From Alphaproteobacteria bacterium (GTDB lineage Bacteria; Pseudomonadota; Alphaproteobacteria; Micropepsales; Micropepsaceae), in contig WGNJ01000017.1 in assembly GCA_016124635.1 (NCBI GenBank), positions 123,698 through 187,697 of the forward strand: a DNA stretch of 64,000 nucleotides, given 5' to 3'. The position numbers and the translations under genes were made by a program. The notes below the pieces were generated by a model. That model was not told where the DNA came from and ran no database searches. It saw nothing but the letters and a program-made list of their open reading frames with translations. This document shows positions 34,701 through 42,173 of the stretch, piece after piece. Position 1 is the first letter of the stretch; each line of letters begins with the position of its first letter.

Positions 34701-36680
34701 ATACTCGATGTCCCCGACTTCAACGGCGAGCTCCGCTTGATGGCGGTTGCATACAGCGACACGCGCGTCGGACACGCCGAGCAACCGATGACAGTGCGTG
34801 ATCCCGTCGTGGCCGAGATCGTATTGCCGCGCTTCCTAGCGCCTGGAGACAAGGTCCAAGCCGCGCTCAACATGCACAATGTCGAAGGTCAACCAGGTCA
34901 ATACATTGCGACCGTCAAAGCGTCGGGAACGACAGCGAGCCCCGGCGGCCAGACGCGCCTCTCGGTGAATCTCGGCGCCGGTGAGCGCAAGCTCATGAGC
35001 GTTCCGATTGATGGGTCGCAGCTTGGAATCGGGCAGATCGCGCTGACCGTGACCGGACCAGGCGGGTTCAAGGTGGACCGCTCGTATCCGATCGAGGTGC
35101 GTGCGCCGCAGTTGCCGGAAAGCTCGAGCGATATCGCGCTCGTCGGTGCGAACCGGGACAACAAGTTCGGGCATGAGGTGCTCGCGGGCTATGCGCCGGG
35201 AACGACGAAGGTCGCTGTGACGGTGAAAGGCTCGCGCGGGTTCGATGACGTGCCGGGATTGCTGCGGTGGCTCGACCGTTATCCCTACGGCTGCATCGAG
35301 CAGACGACGAGCCGCGCCTATCCGCTCGTCTTCTACAACGATATGGCACTGCTCGCGAGTGTGAAGCAGGACAAGACGATCAAGGACCGCGTGCAGGATG
35401 CGACCGAGCGTGTGCTCGACATGCAAACCTACGGCGGCAGCTTCGGGATGTGGAGTTCGATCTCTGGCGAGGCGGATCCGTATATCGGCATGTTCGCTCT
35501 CGACTTCCTGATCCAGGCGAAGGCGCACGGTTATGTGGTTCCGCAAGAGGGCATCGATCGTGCACTCGGCTGGGCCCGCAGAGCGACCGGAGCTGAAGGG
35601 TCCGGCGATCTGGCGCGCGCGTACGGCTTCTATCTCTTGGCGCGGTCGGGTCAGGTGAACCCGAGCGAGCTGCGCTACTTCGCCGATACGCGTATCGAGG
35701 GCATGACGAACGCGTTCGCGCTTGGCCTGATGGGAACCGCACTGACGGATATCGGCGATCGCTCGCGTGCGAATCCTGCCTTTGCCAAGGCTCGTGACAT
35801 CGCACTCCATGCGAACGACATCAAATACGGGCACGATTGGTACGGCTCGCTGTTGCGCGACGTCGCCGGTCTGACGGCCGTCAGTGCGGAGGCGCAGCAA
35901 GTTGCCCTCATCCCGGCTCTTGTGAAGCGCGCGTCGAGCTTCGACCCGCGTCTCAACTACACGACGACGCAGGAGAAGGCGTGGATGCTCCTCGCCGCGC
36001 ATGCGATCGAGGCGTCTACGCCGCCGATCAACGTTGCTGTGACGGGCGCTGATGCGTCTGGGACGAACACCAAAGTCCTGCGCTTCAATCCAGAGGCCGC
36101 GCAGGTCGACGCCGGCATCGATGTCCGCAACAATGGCAAACACGATGTGTGGCGCATCGTCTCCGTGGAGGGCGTGCCGGCACAACCTCTACCAGCCTCG
36201 CAAAGCGGCGTGACGCTGTCGAAAGCAATTCTGACGATGGACGGCAAGCCTGCCGATCTTTCGCAGGTAAAGCAAAACGACCGCTTCATCGTGGCGATCT
36301 CCGGCGAAATGGCCAACACGCGGGCTCACCTGATGGCGCTGCTCGATCTCCTGCCTGCCGGATTCGAGATCGAAGGTGCCGTGCAGCGCAACGACGACGG
36401 CTCGACGATCTATCCGTTCCTGCCGATTCAAGCGGCATCCAACATCGTCGAAGCGCGCGACGATCGCTTCATCACGACCTTCGATATCGGCTCTTCCTAT
36501 CAGCCGACCGATCCGAAGGAAGCGGCGAAGCAGCCCAAGCCGACCTTCCACTTCGCCTATATCGTGCGGGCAACGATCCCCGGCTCCTATGTGGTTCCAG
36601 CCGCCGTTGTAGAAGACATGTACGGACCTGACATCAAGGCTCGCACAAACATGGGCACGATGACGATTGCGGCCGAGTAG
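31740..36680 (+). CDS. Bacterial alpha-2-macroglobulin
   Basis: The 1646-residue envelope protein has an N-terminal hydrophobic anchor (residues 3-24), a Thr/Pro-rich linker (35-65), repeated macroglobulin (MG) domains, and the thioester region YPYGCIEQTTSRAYP with Cys1185 and Gln1188 forming the intramolecular thioester. A C-terminal receptor-like domain follows. Bacterial macroglobulins trap proteases that breach the outer membrane. ECAM of E. coli is a lipoprotein; here the N-terminus has no lipobox cysteine, so an uncleaved membrane anchor is inferred. It is followed by penicillin-binding protein 1C, its usual partner gene for cell-wall repair. Confidence 0.95.
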   Translation: MQRVLIALAAVVLLTAAIVLGVKYFTKPGTETAGTPATATTSTGTTTTTPSTPTPGTGAVTATAEPPSPYFAFRRLEIETSSSEPEACLVFTRKLDSSGKVKYEDYLKLDPDTKIAVRATEQRLCIAGLAFGQDYKLEIREGLPAAGGQEKITANETIPVELRDKPSLVRFGKGLVLPRENADGVPITTVNVASLDIKVVRVGDRLLSQLQTGVVDQREFYDYERNTIENEQGEVVWTGKMNVLDNRRNAEATTLFPLRQALKQKQVGPGVFLVVAQDSADKTSTDESYEYKPRAAQFVVDTDLGLTSFTGLDGINIFVRSLRTATPVSGITLALVARNNEELLRVRTDSDGRATFPASIARGTGGMEPVIVMAYGAANDFTFLDLRRPAFDLTDRGVEGRASPGDVDAYMYTDRGVYRPGETVNFTTLVRDQNAKAVSDARLTFVLSRPDGLEAKRFTSNDQEAGGVWTPITLTNTAPRGRWQLAAYVDPKGSPIGRVAFDVQDFVPQKLKVELHPTQQVLKPGMTAVIDVNGRFLYGAPAAGLGGEGTMQIGADRNPFAGNNELKGYHWGKVDETVEGTQVTMNVAETDAQGKTQATAAIDQVADTTLPLKADFTIALYEPGGRTTSRKVTLPLRTRDIMIGVRPSFEWESVQENTPATFEILAVDGNGKPIAKQGLTWELVNENVDYRWYQVDNQWKYERVVNDRIVEGGKVDLNGSEPMKITKSLGWGQYRLTVADPASGATTAYRFWSGWGGGVAGDRPDRVNVTTDKPLYASGDSAKVHINAPTDGKALVVVASNKIHWMRQIDVSASGTDVSVPVSSDWGSGAYAMVTAYKPLSSVQTRAPVRAIGVAWIGVDPAPHTLQVVLHAPQKIAPRQRVTIPVEVKNGGGEQIYLTMAAVDEGILQLTDFVSPDPAKYYLGKRRLGLDMRDDYGRLISADRAVVGQLRSGGDALGGRSLAVVPQKTVSLFSSPVKLDSFGKGDVILDVPDFNGELRLMAVAYSDTRVGHAEQPMTVRDPVVAEIVLPRFLAPGDKVQAALNMHNVEGQPGQYIATVKASGTTASPGGQTRLSVNLGAGERKLMSVPIDGSQLGIGQIALTVTGPGGFKVDRSYPIEVRAPQLPESSSDIALVGANRDNKFGHEVLAGYAPGTTKVAVTVKGSRGFDDVPGLLRWLDRYPYGCIEQTTSRAYPLVFYNDMALLASVKQDKTIKDRVQDATERVLDMQTYGGSFGMWSSISGEADPYIGMFALDFLIQAKAHGYVVPQEGIDRALGWARRATGAEGSGDLARAYGFYLLARSGQVNPSELRYFADTRIEGMTNAFALGLMGTALTDIGDRSRANPAFAKARDIALHANDIKYGHDWYGSLLRDVAGLTAVSAEAQQVALIPALVKRASSFDPRLNYTTTQEKAWMLLAAHAIEASTPPINVAVTGADASGTNTKVLRFNPEAAQVDAGIDVRNNGKHDVWRIVSVEGVPAQPLPASQSGVTLSKAILTMDGKPADLSQVKQNDRFIVAISGEMANTRAHLMALLDLLPAGFEIEGAVQRNDDGSTIYPFLPIQAASNIVEARDDRFITTFDIGSSYQPTDPKEAAKQPKPTFHFAYIVRATIPGSYVVPAAVVEDMYGPDIKARTNMGTMTIAAE

Positions 36681-36710
36681 GCTTGATCGTGAGTAGCTTC
36701 ACCCGTCTAG

Positions 36711-36739
36711 CCACCTTCCTCCTCGCAGGGGGAAGGTGG
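36711..36739. repeat. Palindromic intergenic element
   Basis: CCACCTTCCTCC (36711-36722), loop TCGCA and GGGGGAAGGTGG (36728-36739) form a 12-pair hairpin with one G-U and no T-tract. It resembles the dispersed GC-rich palindromes of rhizobial intergenic regions. It covers the alternative GTG start (36736) of the next gene. Confidence 0.6.
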
Positions 36740-36759
36740 CGGCGCGGGTAGGTACGGTA

Positions 36760-38865
36760 ATGCGCTTGCTGTTCAAAAAGTGGCGGAGTTTCCTGACAGT
36801 CGTCGCGTTTGCGACTGTGGGCCTTTTTTTCGCGATCGCTGTTACCGATCGCCTCAATCCCCTTGGACCGACCCGTGCAGACGATCGCTCCGTCATCGTA
36901 ACGGCGGCGGACGGGACCTTGCTTCGCGCGTTCATCGCGCACGACGGCGCCTGGCGCTTGCCGGTGCATCCCTCACAAGTCGACAAGCGATATCTGCAGC
37001 TGCTGCTCGAATGGGAAGATCAACGCTTCGAATCGCATCCTGGCGTCGATCCCATGGCGGTCCTGCGAGCGATCGCTCAAATGGCGCTGAAAGCGCGCGT
37101 CGTCTCCGGCGCGTCGACGATCACGATGCAGGTCGCTCGGCTGCTCGAGCCACGTGAGCGAACGGTCACAGCGAAGTTCTTGCAGATGGCACGGGCGCTT
37201 CAGCTCGATTGGCATCTCAGCAAAGATCAAATTCTCGAGCTCTATCTCACACTCGCGCCCTATGGCGGCAACCTCGAGGGCGTGCGGGCCGCGAGCCTTG
37301 CGTGGTTCGGCAAGGAACCGCAACGATTGACCTGGGCGGAAGCTGCGTTGCTCGTGGCGCTGCCGCAGTCGCCGGAGCGGCGGCGGCCGGACCGGCATCC
37401 GGATCAGGCGAAGATCGCACGCGATCGTGTGATCAAAACGATGGCGGCGCGCGGCATCATTCCGATGCGCGACGCGCAAGAGGCGATGGCGGAGCCGGTT
37501 CCGTCGAAGCGCAAGCCGTTTCCGTTTCACGCGCCGCACCTAGCGCGGCGCTTGGTGGCCGACAACAGCGCGCACGTTGCCGTCATCACGTCGACGATTG
37601 ACGCCACCACGCAAAGGAAGCTTGAGGATATGGCGGCGCGCGAGCGCGCCTATTACGACGACGGCGCGAATATGGCGATCATCGTCGTCGACAACGCGAC
37701 GCGCGGTGTCGTCGCCTATTTGGGCGGCGCAGACTTTTGGACCCAACAAGGGCAAGTCGATCTTGCTGGCGCGTCGCGCTCTCCCGGTTCGACGCTGAAG
37801 CCCTTCATCTACGGGCTCGCGTTCGATGATTCGATCGTGCACCCGCAAACTTTGATCGACGACAAGCCGATGGCGTTCGGCGACTACGAGCCGAAGAATT
37901 TCGACCATGCCTTTCAAGGAACGGTGACGATTGCACAGGCCTTGCAAATGTCGCTGAACGTTCCCGCCGTTGCATTGCTCGACAGGATCGGACCGGTGCG
38001 GCTAGCCGCAACACTGCGCAATGCCGGCGCGGACCTCGTGTTTCCGACGAAGGGCGCAATTCCCACGCTGCCTCTGGCGCTCGGCGGCGTCGGCATTTCC
38101 TTGCGCGATTTGACGATGCTCTACGTCTCGATTCCGACGGGTGGTGAGGTGGCACCGTTGCGATACCGCGCCGGCGATCCGCAAGGCGAGCGCTTCCGTG
38201 TGTTCGGCGCTGCGGCCGCCTATTACCTCTTCGACATCATGCGAAGCGCCAATTTGCCGGACGGCTGGTCGATGGGGCAGGGCATCGTGCGCTCGCGGGA
38301 CATTGCGTTCAAGACGGGCACATCCTACGGCTACCGCGACGCGTGGGCGATGGGCTTCTCTCGTCACTACACAGTCGGCGTGTGGGTGGGGCGGGCCGAC
38401 GGTTCGACGCGGCCCGGCCACTTCGGCCGCAACGAGGCAGCTCCGCTGCTGCTGAAAGTGTTTGAGCGTCTGCCGCCGGAAAGTCATGCGCCGTTGATGC
38501 GACCGGACGGCGCCTATTCGGTCCAAAATGCCGAGGCGCTGCCCGTGGCATTGCAACGCTTCCGTCCTCGGTTGGGCGTTCCCGCAGGTCTGCGCCGCCA
38601 GATACCTCCGCACATCTCGTTTCCGCCTAACGGTGCGGTCGTTGCGGTGCAGCCCAACGGGCTCAATCAAAGAATGCCCCTTAAGGCGTCAGGTGGACGC
38701 GGCACGCTCCGTTGGGTCGTCAACGGCATGCCGTTGCCGGCCGAAGCCGGTTCCGGGCCTGAGGTCTGGTGGACGCCAGACAGCGAGGGCTTCGCGCGCA
38801 TCACGGTCGTCGACGCCGACGGGCGCAGCGACACGAGCCAGATCCGTCTTAAAGCCGAGAAATAG
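36760..38865 (+). CDS. pbpC: Penicillin-binding protein 1C
   Basis: The 701-residue bifunctional class A PBP has a membrane anchor at residues 10-30. The glycosyltransferase (GT51) domain contains EDQRFESHPGVDPMAVLRA and GASTITMQVARLL. The transpeptidase domain contains S344-T-L-K347 (PGSTLKPF), SLN in MSLNVPAV and KTGTS starting at Lys518. A C-terminal BiPBP_C beta domain ends the protein. It polymerises and crosslinks peptidoglycan, probably under damage. I start at the ATG 36760, not the GTG at 36736, because the GTG lies inside a hairpin and the ATG gives a normal anchor. It lies 79 bases after the macroglobulin gene. Confidence 0.94.
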   Translation: MRLLFKKWRSFLTVVAFATVGLFFAIAVTDRLNPLGPTRADDRSVIVTAADGTLLRAFIAHDGAWRLPVHPSQVDKRYLQLLLEWEDQRFESHPGVDPMAVLRAIAQMALKARVVSGASTITMQVARLLEPRERTVTAKFLQMARALQLDWHLSKDQILELYLTLAPYGGNLEGVRAASLAWFGKEPQRLTWAEAALLVALPQSPERRRPDRHPDQAKIARDRVIKTMAARGIIPMRDAQEAMAEPVPSKRKPFPFHAPHLARRLVADNSAHVAVITSTIDATTQRKLEDMAARERAYYDDGANMAIIVVDNATRGVVAYLGGADFWTQQGQVDLAGASRSPGSTLKPFIYGLAFDDSIVHPQTLIDDKPMAFGDYEPKNFDHAFQGTVTIAQALQMSLNVPAVALLDRIGPVRLAATLRNAGADLVFPTKGAIPTLPLALGGVGISLRDLTMLYVSIPTGGEVAPLRYRAGDPQGERFRVFGAAAAYYLFDIMRSANLPDGWSMGQGIVRSRDIAFKTGTSYGYRDAWAMGFSRHYTVGVWVGRADGSTRPGHFGRNEAAPLLLKVFERLPPESHAPLMRPDGAYSVQNAEALPVALQRFRPRLGVPAGLRRQIPPHISFPPNGAVVAVQPNGLNQRMPLKASGGRGTLRWVVNGMPLPAEAGSGPEVWWTPDSEGFARITVVDADGRSDTSQIRLKAEK

Positions 38866-38875
38866 GATCATCGCC

Positions 38876-39292
38876 ATGCGCTTCACTGCGGGATTTGCAC
38901 TGTTGCTGGCGCTGACGTGTGCAGCATACGCGAGCGAGCCCATTCCGGATTGCAACGATCCGCAATCCAACTTCGAAATGAAGATGTGTGCCAAGCGTGA
39001 GCTGACGCAGGCCGAGGCTGAGCTCAAGACCGCGTTTCAGCGCGCGCTCACGGCTGCAAATACACAATACGAGATGGAGCGGCACGAACTCGGGTTCGAG
39101 AATATGCCGAACATGCCCGAGGAGTTGCGCAAGACACAAAACGCCTGGGAGACTTACCGCGATCTGAACTGCGGTTATCAGAGACTCGTCTACTACGGCG
39201 GCTCGATGGCTTCGCTCGCGGTCACCGGCTGCCTCCGCGACATGACCAGGGCGCGCACCAAGGAACTTAACGACATCGCCGATCCCGGTTGA
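38876..39292 (+). CDS. LprI-like lysozyme-inhibitor domain protein (DUF1311)
   Basis: The 138-residue exported protein has a signal peptide (MRFTAGFALLLALTCAAYAS) and a DUF1311/LprI domain with the expected cysteine pattern: PDCNDPQSNFEMKMCAKRELTQAEAEL, then RDLNCGYQRLVYYGGSMASLAVTGCL. The LprI domain inhibits lysozymes in some bacteria. It follows pbpC by only eight bases. The order macroglobulin, PBP1C, LprI-type protein is consistent with an envelope-protection operon. The lysozyme-inhibitor role itself is family-level inference. Confidence 0.82.
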   Translation: MRFTAGFALLLALTCAAYASEPIPDCNDPQSNFEMKMCAKRELTQAEAELKTAFQRALTAANTQYEMERHELGFENMPNMPEELRKTQNAWETYRDLNCGYQRLVYYGGSMASLAVTGCLRDMTRARTKELNDIADPG

Positions 39293-39366
39293 ATAGCGTC
39301 TGTCGCTGCGACTCGAATCAGCTATCAATGGATCTGTGCGGGGTTATCCCGCACGGGTGAGTATGT

Positions 39367-39855
39367 GTGTTGTCAGATAGCCTTGTGCCCGACTTTCTGT
39401 TTGATCCTCAGCTCCGGGCTGTAGACGCAAAGATCAAGCAAGCAATCGACTATTGGCTGGCGCTGCGCGGTGATCGGTTTGCGCCCTCGCGCGGCGATCT
39501 AAATCCGCGCGACATGAAGCCGTTCCTGTCTCATCTGCAGATCTTCGATTTGCTCGACGGCGGTAGAGCATACAGGCCCCGGCTGATGGGAACCGCGATC
39601 GTATCGGAGATCAAGGAAGACGCGACAGGGCAGGTGTTCGATGCATCCTCACCCCGGCCGGTCGTTCATCGTGTGCTTAGCGCGATCAAATGGGTGATGG
39701 ACAACAGAAAACCGCTACGGACATTTGCCGCCCGATCCGCGGTTGAAGAGCGAGATCACATTTCGCACGAGACGGTCTTCTTGCCGTTATCGAATGACGG
39801 AGAGTCGATCGATATGCTTGCTGTCGTCGGCGTTTTCACACCGATAGCTCGCTGA
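39367..39855 (+). CDS. PAS-domain protein (PAS_5 type)
   Basis: The 162-residue protein resembles the alphaproteobacterial PAS_5 family: AIDYWLALRGDRFAPSRGDLNPRDMKPFLSHLQIFDLLDGG, YRPRLMGTAIVSEIKEDATGQ and HETVFLPLSNDGESIDMLAVVG. These small proteins consist of one PAS fold and have no recognised output domain. The start is a GTG, with a TTG one codon later. It converges with the membrane-protein gene at 39859, three bases between stop codons. Confidence 0.75.
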   Translation: MLSDSLVPDFLFDPQLRAVDAKIKQAIDYWLALRGDRFAPSRGDLNPRDMKPFLSHLQIFDLLDGGRAYRPRLMGTAIVSEIKEDATGQVFDASSPRPVVHRVLSAIKWVMDNRKPLRTFAARSAVEERDHISHETVFLPLSNDGESIDMLAVVGVFTPIAR

Positions 39856-39858
39856 CGG

Positions 39859-40272
39859 TTAGGGACGGATATAGACGGCCGCAAGCGCGCCGATGACGAT
39901 CGACTGAAAGATCGCGAGGACGATCGCCCATTTGTTCAGCGTATCGAAGGGCGATTCGCTCTCAAGGAACGGCTGCGACAGAAGCGGAATCAAGATCATC
40001 GACAAATAGAGGATCGAGAGAGCGGCCGCGCCGAAGAAGGCGCCGTGCGAAATCAGTGCTTCGTTCGACGCGGAGTCGCGCTCGCCCACGGTCGACGCGA
40101 ACATCACCACCGTCGCCGCCGGCAAGAAGTAGATCGTGAACCAGGTCCAGACGTCGATGAGCTTGTCGCCGTAGCGATCGGTGATCGTCTGACCGAGCAG
40201 GATCGCCACTGCAATCCCACCGAGTATCAACCAGATGGCGGCCAGCGAGCGCTTGCAGATCAGCATCTTCAA
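39859..40272 (-). CDS. Membrane protein of unknown function, 137 aa
   Basis: Four hydrophobic segments are visible (about residues 10-28, 42-60, 77-98 and 112-135), for example SLAAIWLILGGIAVAILLGQ and IVLAIFQSIVIGALAAVYI. I see no catalytic motif. It begins MKMLICKRSLAAIW, 10 bases after the stop of a proline-rich protein gene, so the two form an operon. Confidence 0.7.
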   Translation of the reverse strand: MKMLICKRSLAAIWLILGGIAVAILLGQTITDRYGDKLIDVWTWFTIYFLPAATVVMFASTVGERDSASNEALISHGAFFGAAALSILYLSMILIPLLSQPFLESESPFDTLNKWAIVLAIFQSIVIGALAAVYIRP

Positions 40273-40282
40273 GCGGGCGCAC

Positions 40283-41488
40283 TCACTTGCCGAGCAACGT
40301 CCAGATGCCAGCTTTGATCAGATGCGACATCGCGCTGATCTTGCCGGGCTCAATGAAGGCGGCCGAGGTGTTGTAGTCTTTCTTCTCGAATTCGTAGATC
40401 AACGCCGTGCACGTCACTTGTTTGGTGAACGGGATCAACGCGTAGCGTTGCGGCAGGTGCGTTTGGCCGGTGGTCGCCCAACTCTTGGCGATGGCTTCGC
40501 TAGGCGCCTTGTCGCTTTGTGCGACGCCGCCGGAGAGCGTGAAGACGATGATGCGAAAGTGCCCGGAGCGCGCCGTGAACAGCGCCTTGACATAGCTTGT
40601 CAGCGAGAATTGTTCGCTTGAAAGGGGCGCGAGCTTCTCTTCGAAGCGCGCCTGGCCGACCACCGGCGAGCCGTCGTCATTGATCTGCTCGAGCTGCGTG
40701 GCGATGGCGATGCCATGGCCGTCGGCCAGCGCATAGTAGCTTCGTTCGCTGTAGCCCGCGTGATCGAGGGCGTTTGCGATGCGCTCGGCGACGCTGCCGA
40801 AGGTCGGTTTGCTGGTGTTGCCCATCACGAGCCTGCGCGGCACCTCCTGCGAGGCGGACGCTTTCGGTACGGGCCACGGAAAGATCGGAATGTCTTCCGG
40901 TATCGCCGAGGTAGCCTCCGCTACGCTGCGCGTTGGTGCAGGAGCGGGCGTAGCGGTCAATCCGCCCGGCTTCGCCGTCATCGGTGGCGCGCTCCCGGTC
41001 GACTCAGGAACGGTAGGAGGCGGTGGTGGTGGGGGAGGCGCCGGCAGCGGGGCCGCTGCATAGCCTTGCGACTGCTGAGCCTTCGCAGATTCCGCTTCCT
41101 CTCGGTCGCGCGCGGCGCGCGCCTTTCGCTCGGCGTCATAGGCTTCGCGCATCGCCCTCCTTTGAGCGTCATGGCGGTCGCCATCTGTCGACCCGATGTC
41201 AGGTGCTGTCGTGCCTGCGTCCGGCTCAAAGGGCTCGTTTGCATCGGCAGGCGGTTCCGCCGATCCTCCCGACGGCGGCATTGGCTCAGCCTGCGGAACC
41301 GGTTCTTCGCCGGGTGGTGCCGGTGGCACCAATTGATCCGACTCTGGCGGCGCTGTGGTCGAAGTTTCTGCTGCGACCTGCGGCGGGGGCGCCGTCTCTG
41401 TCGGGACGGATTGTGAGACGTACCAAAACGCACCAGCGGCGATGACAATGGCCGCTGCAATGAGAACAAGCAGGCCCGTCCTATTCAT
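40283..41488 (-). CDS. Proline-rich membrane-anchored protein of unknown function
   Basis: The product is 401 residues. A single membrane helix (about residues 5-24, LLVLIAAAIVIAAGAFWYVS) is followed by a long Pro/Thr/Glu-rich linker to about residue 210 with a polyproline tract. A folded C-terminal domain of about 180 residues follows (HAGYSERSYYALADGHGIAIATQLEQI; FRIIVFTLSGGV; RYALIPFTKQVTCTALIYEFEKK). The topology suggests a periplasmic domain held off the membrane. GGAGAGATCG before the ATG at 41488 sets the start; a 20-residue longer frame is less likely. I do not recognise the C-terminal domain. It is co-transcribed with a small membrane protein. Confidence 0.75.
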   Translation of the reverse strand: MNRTGLLVLIAAAIVIAAGAFWYVSQSVPTETAPPPQVAAETSTTAPPESDQLVPPAPPGEEPVPQAEPMPPSGGSAEPPADANEPFEPDAGTTAPDIGSTDGDRHDAQRRAMREAYDAERKARAARDREEAESAKAQQSQGYAAAPLPAPPPPPPPPTVPESTGSAPPMTAKPGGLTATPAPAPTRSVAEATSAIPEDIPIFPWPVPKASASQEVPRRLVMGNTSKPTFGSVAERIANALDHAGYSERSYYALADGHGIAIATQLEQINDDGSPVVGQARFEEKLAPLSSEQFSLTSYVKALFTARSGHFRIIVFTLSGGVAQSDKAPSEAIAKSWATTGQTHLPQRYALIPFTKQVTCTALIYEFEKKDYNTSAAFIEPGKISAMSHLIKAGIWTLLGK

Positions 41489-41734
41489 CGATCTCTCCGC
41501 TGGGCCGTGGTCGGAATTCGCATCGACTCTTAGGCCGTTGCGATCCATTTGTGGAGTAGCCCGGTGTGTGTGCCGCGCCTGGCTGTGATGAGAGCCAACT
41601 CAACCCAGAGTGTTGCGTGCGGCCGTCAGGTCTTTGCGGCGCAAGCCTTTGTTTACCACGTCTCTCAGCGATTTTTTCGGCACTCGTGCTCCATTCTTCT
41701 CGCTGGCAAGGGCCCAGATGAGGGGAGAGACGTC

Positions 41735-41986
41735 ATGAGCCATCCGCATTGGTCGATCGCCATCTACGGCGGTAACGGCACGCCGATCACGTCGCCCACG
41801 TATTTGTCCGAAAAGGAAGCCCGCATGGCTTTCAACAGTCAGGACGTGTTTGAAGCGGAGACGCTGCCGGAAAGCTATGCGGCGGTGCTGTGGGAAATGA
41901 AAGAGGACGGCCAAGCGAGCGCCGTTCTGTCGAGAGTTGTCAGCGCACCGGTCGAGCAGCCGGACGTCTGGTCCCCGAGCTTCTGA
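41735..41986 (+). CDS. Small conserved-looking protein, 83 aa
   Basis: This soluble 83-residue protein (MSHPHWSIAIYGGNGTPITS, then LSEKEARMAFNSQDVFEAET, then YAAVLWEMKEDGQASAVLSRVV) has balanced composition and no membrane segment. GAGGGGAGAGACGTC gives a convincing ribosome binding site for the ATG at 41735; a longer frame from 41549 would add an unlikely extension. Function unknown. The gene is divergent from the proline-rich protein gene. Confidence 0.7.
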   Translation: MSHPHWSIAIYGGNGTPITSPTYLSEKEARMAFNSQDVFEAETLPESYAAVLWEMKEDGQASAVLSRVVSAPVEQPDVWSPSF

Positions 41987-41998
41987 GACAGCAGTCTT

Positions 41999-42028
41999 GT
42001 CGCGCGCCTGAAGGGTGGGCTCGCGACT
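41999..42028 (+). terminator. Possible weak terminator
   Basis: GTCGCG (41999-42004) and CGCGAC (42020-42025) enclose a 15-base loop followed by TTT. The T-tract is short, so this is tentative. Confidence 0.35.
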
Positions 42029-42173
42029 TTGGGAGTCAAAGTGCCGGCGGCCGATTGTTGGCCACCGGTTGATTTGACTGTGTCCTCCGTCATCACTGCT
42101 CACCGCAGACAGTTTGTTGCGCGGATTTGTCCTCGTGCTCTAGCCTCTCGAAGCAGGGCACAAGGCTCGCTCG

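Noticed and set aside
34836..36185. Minus-strand frame of 449 codons inside the macroglobulin gene
   Set aside because: Arg/His/Ala-rich shadow of a verified coding sequence; no motif.
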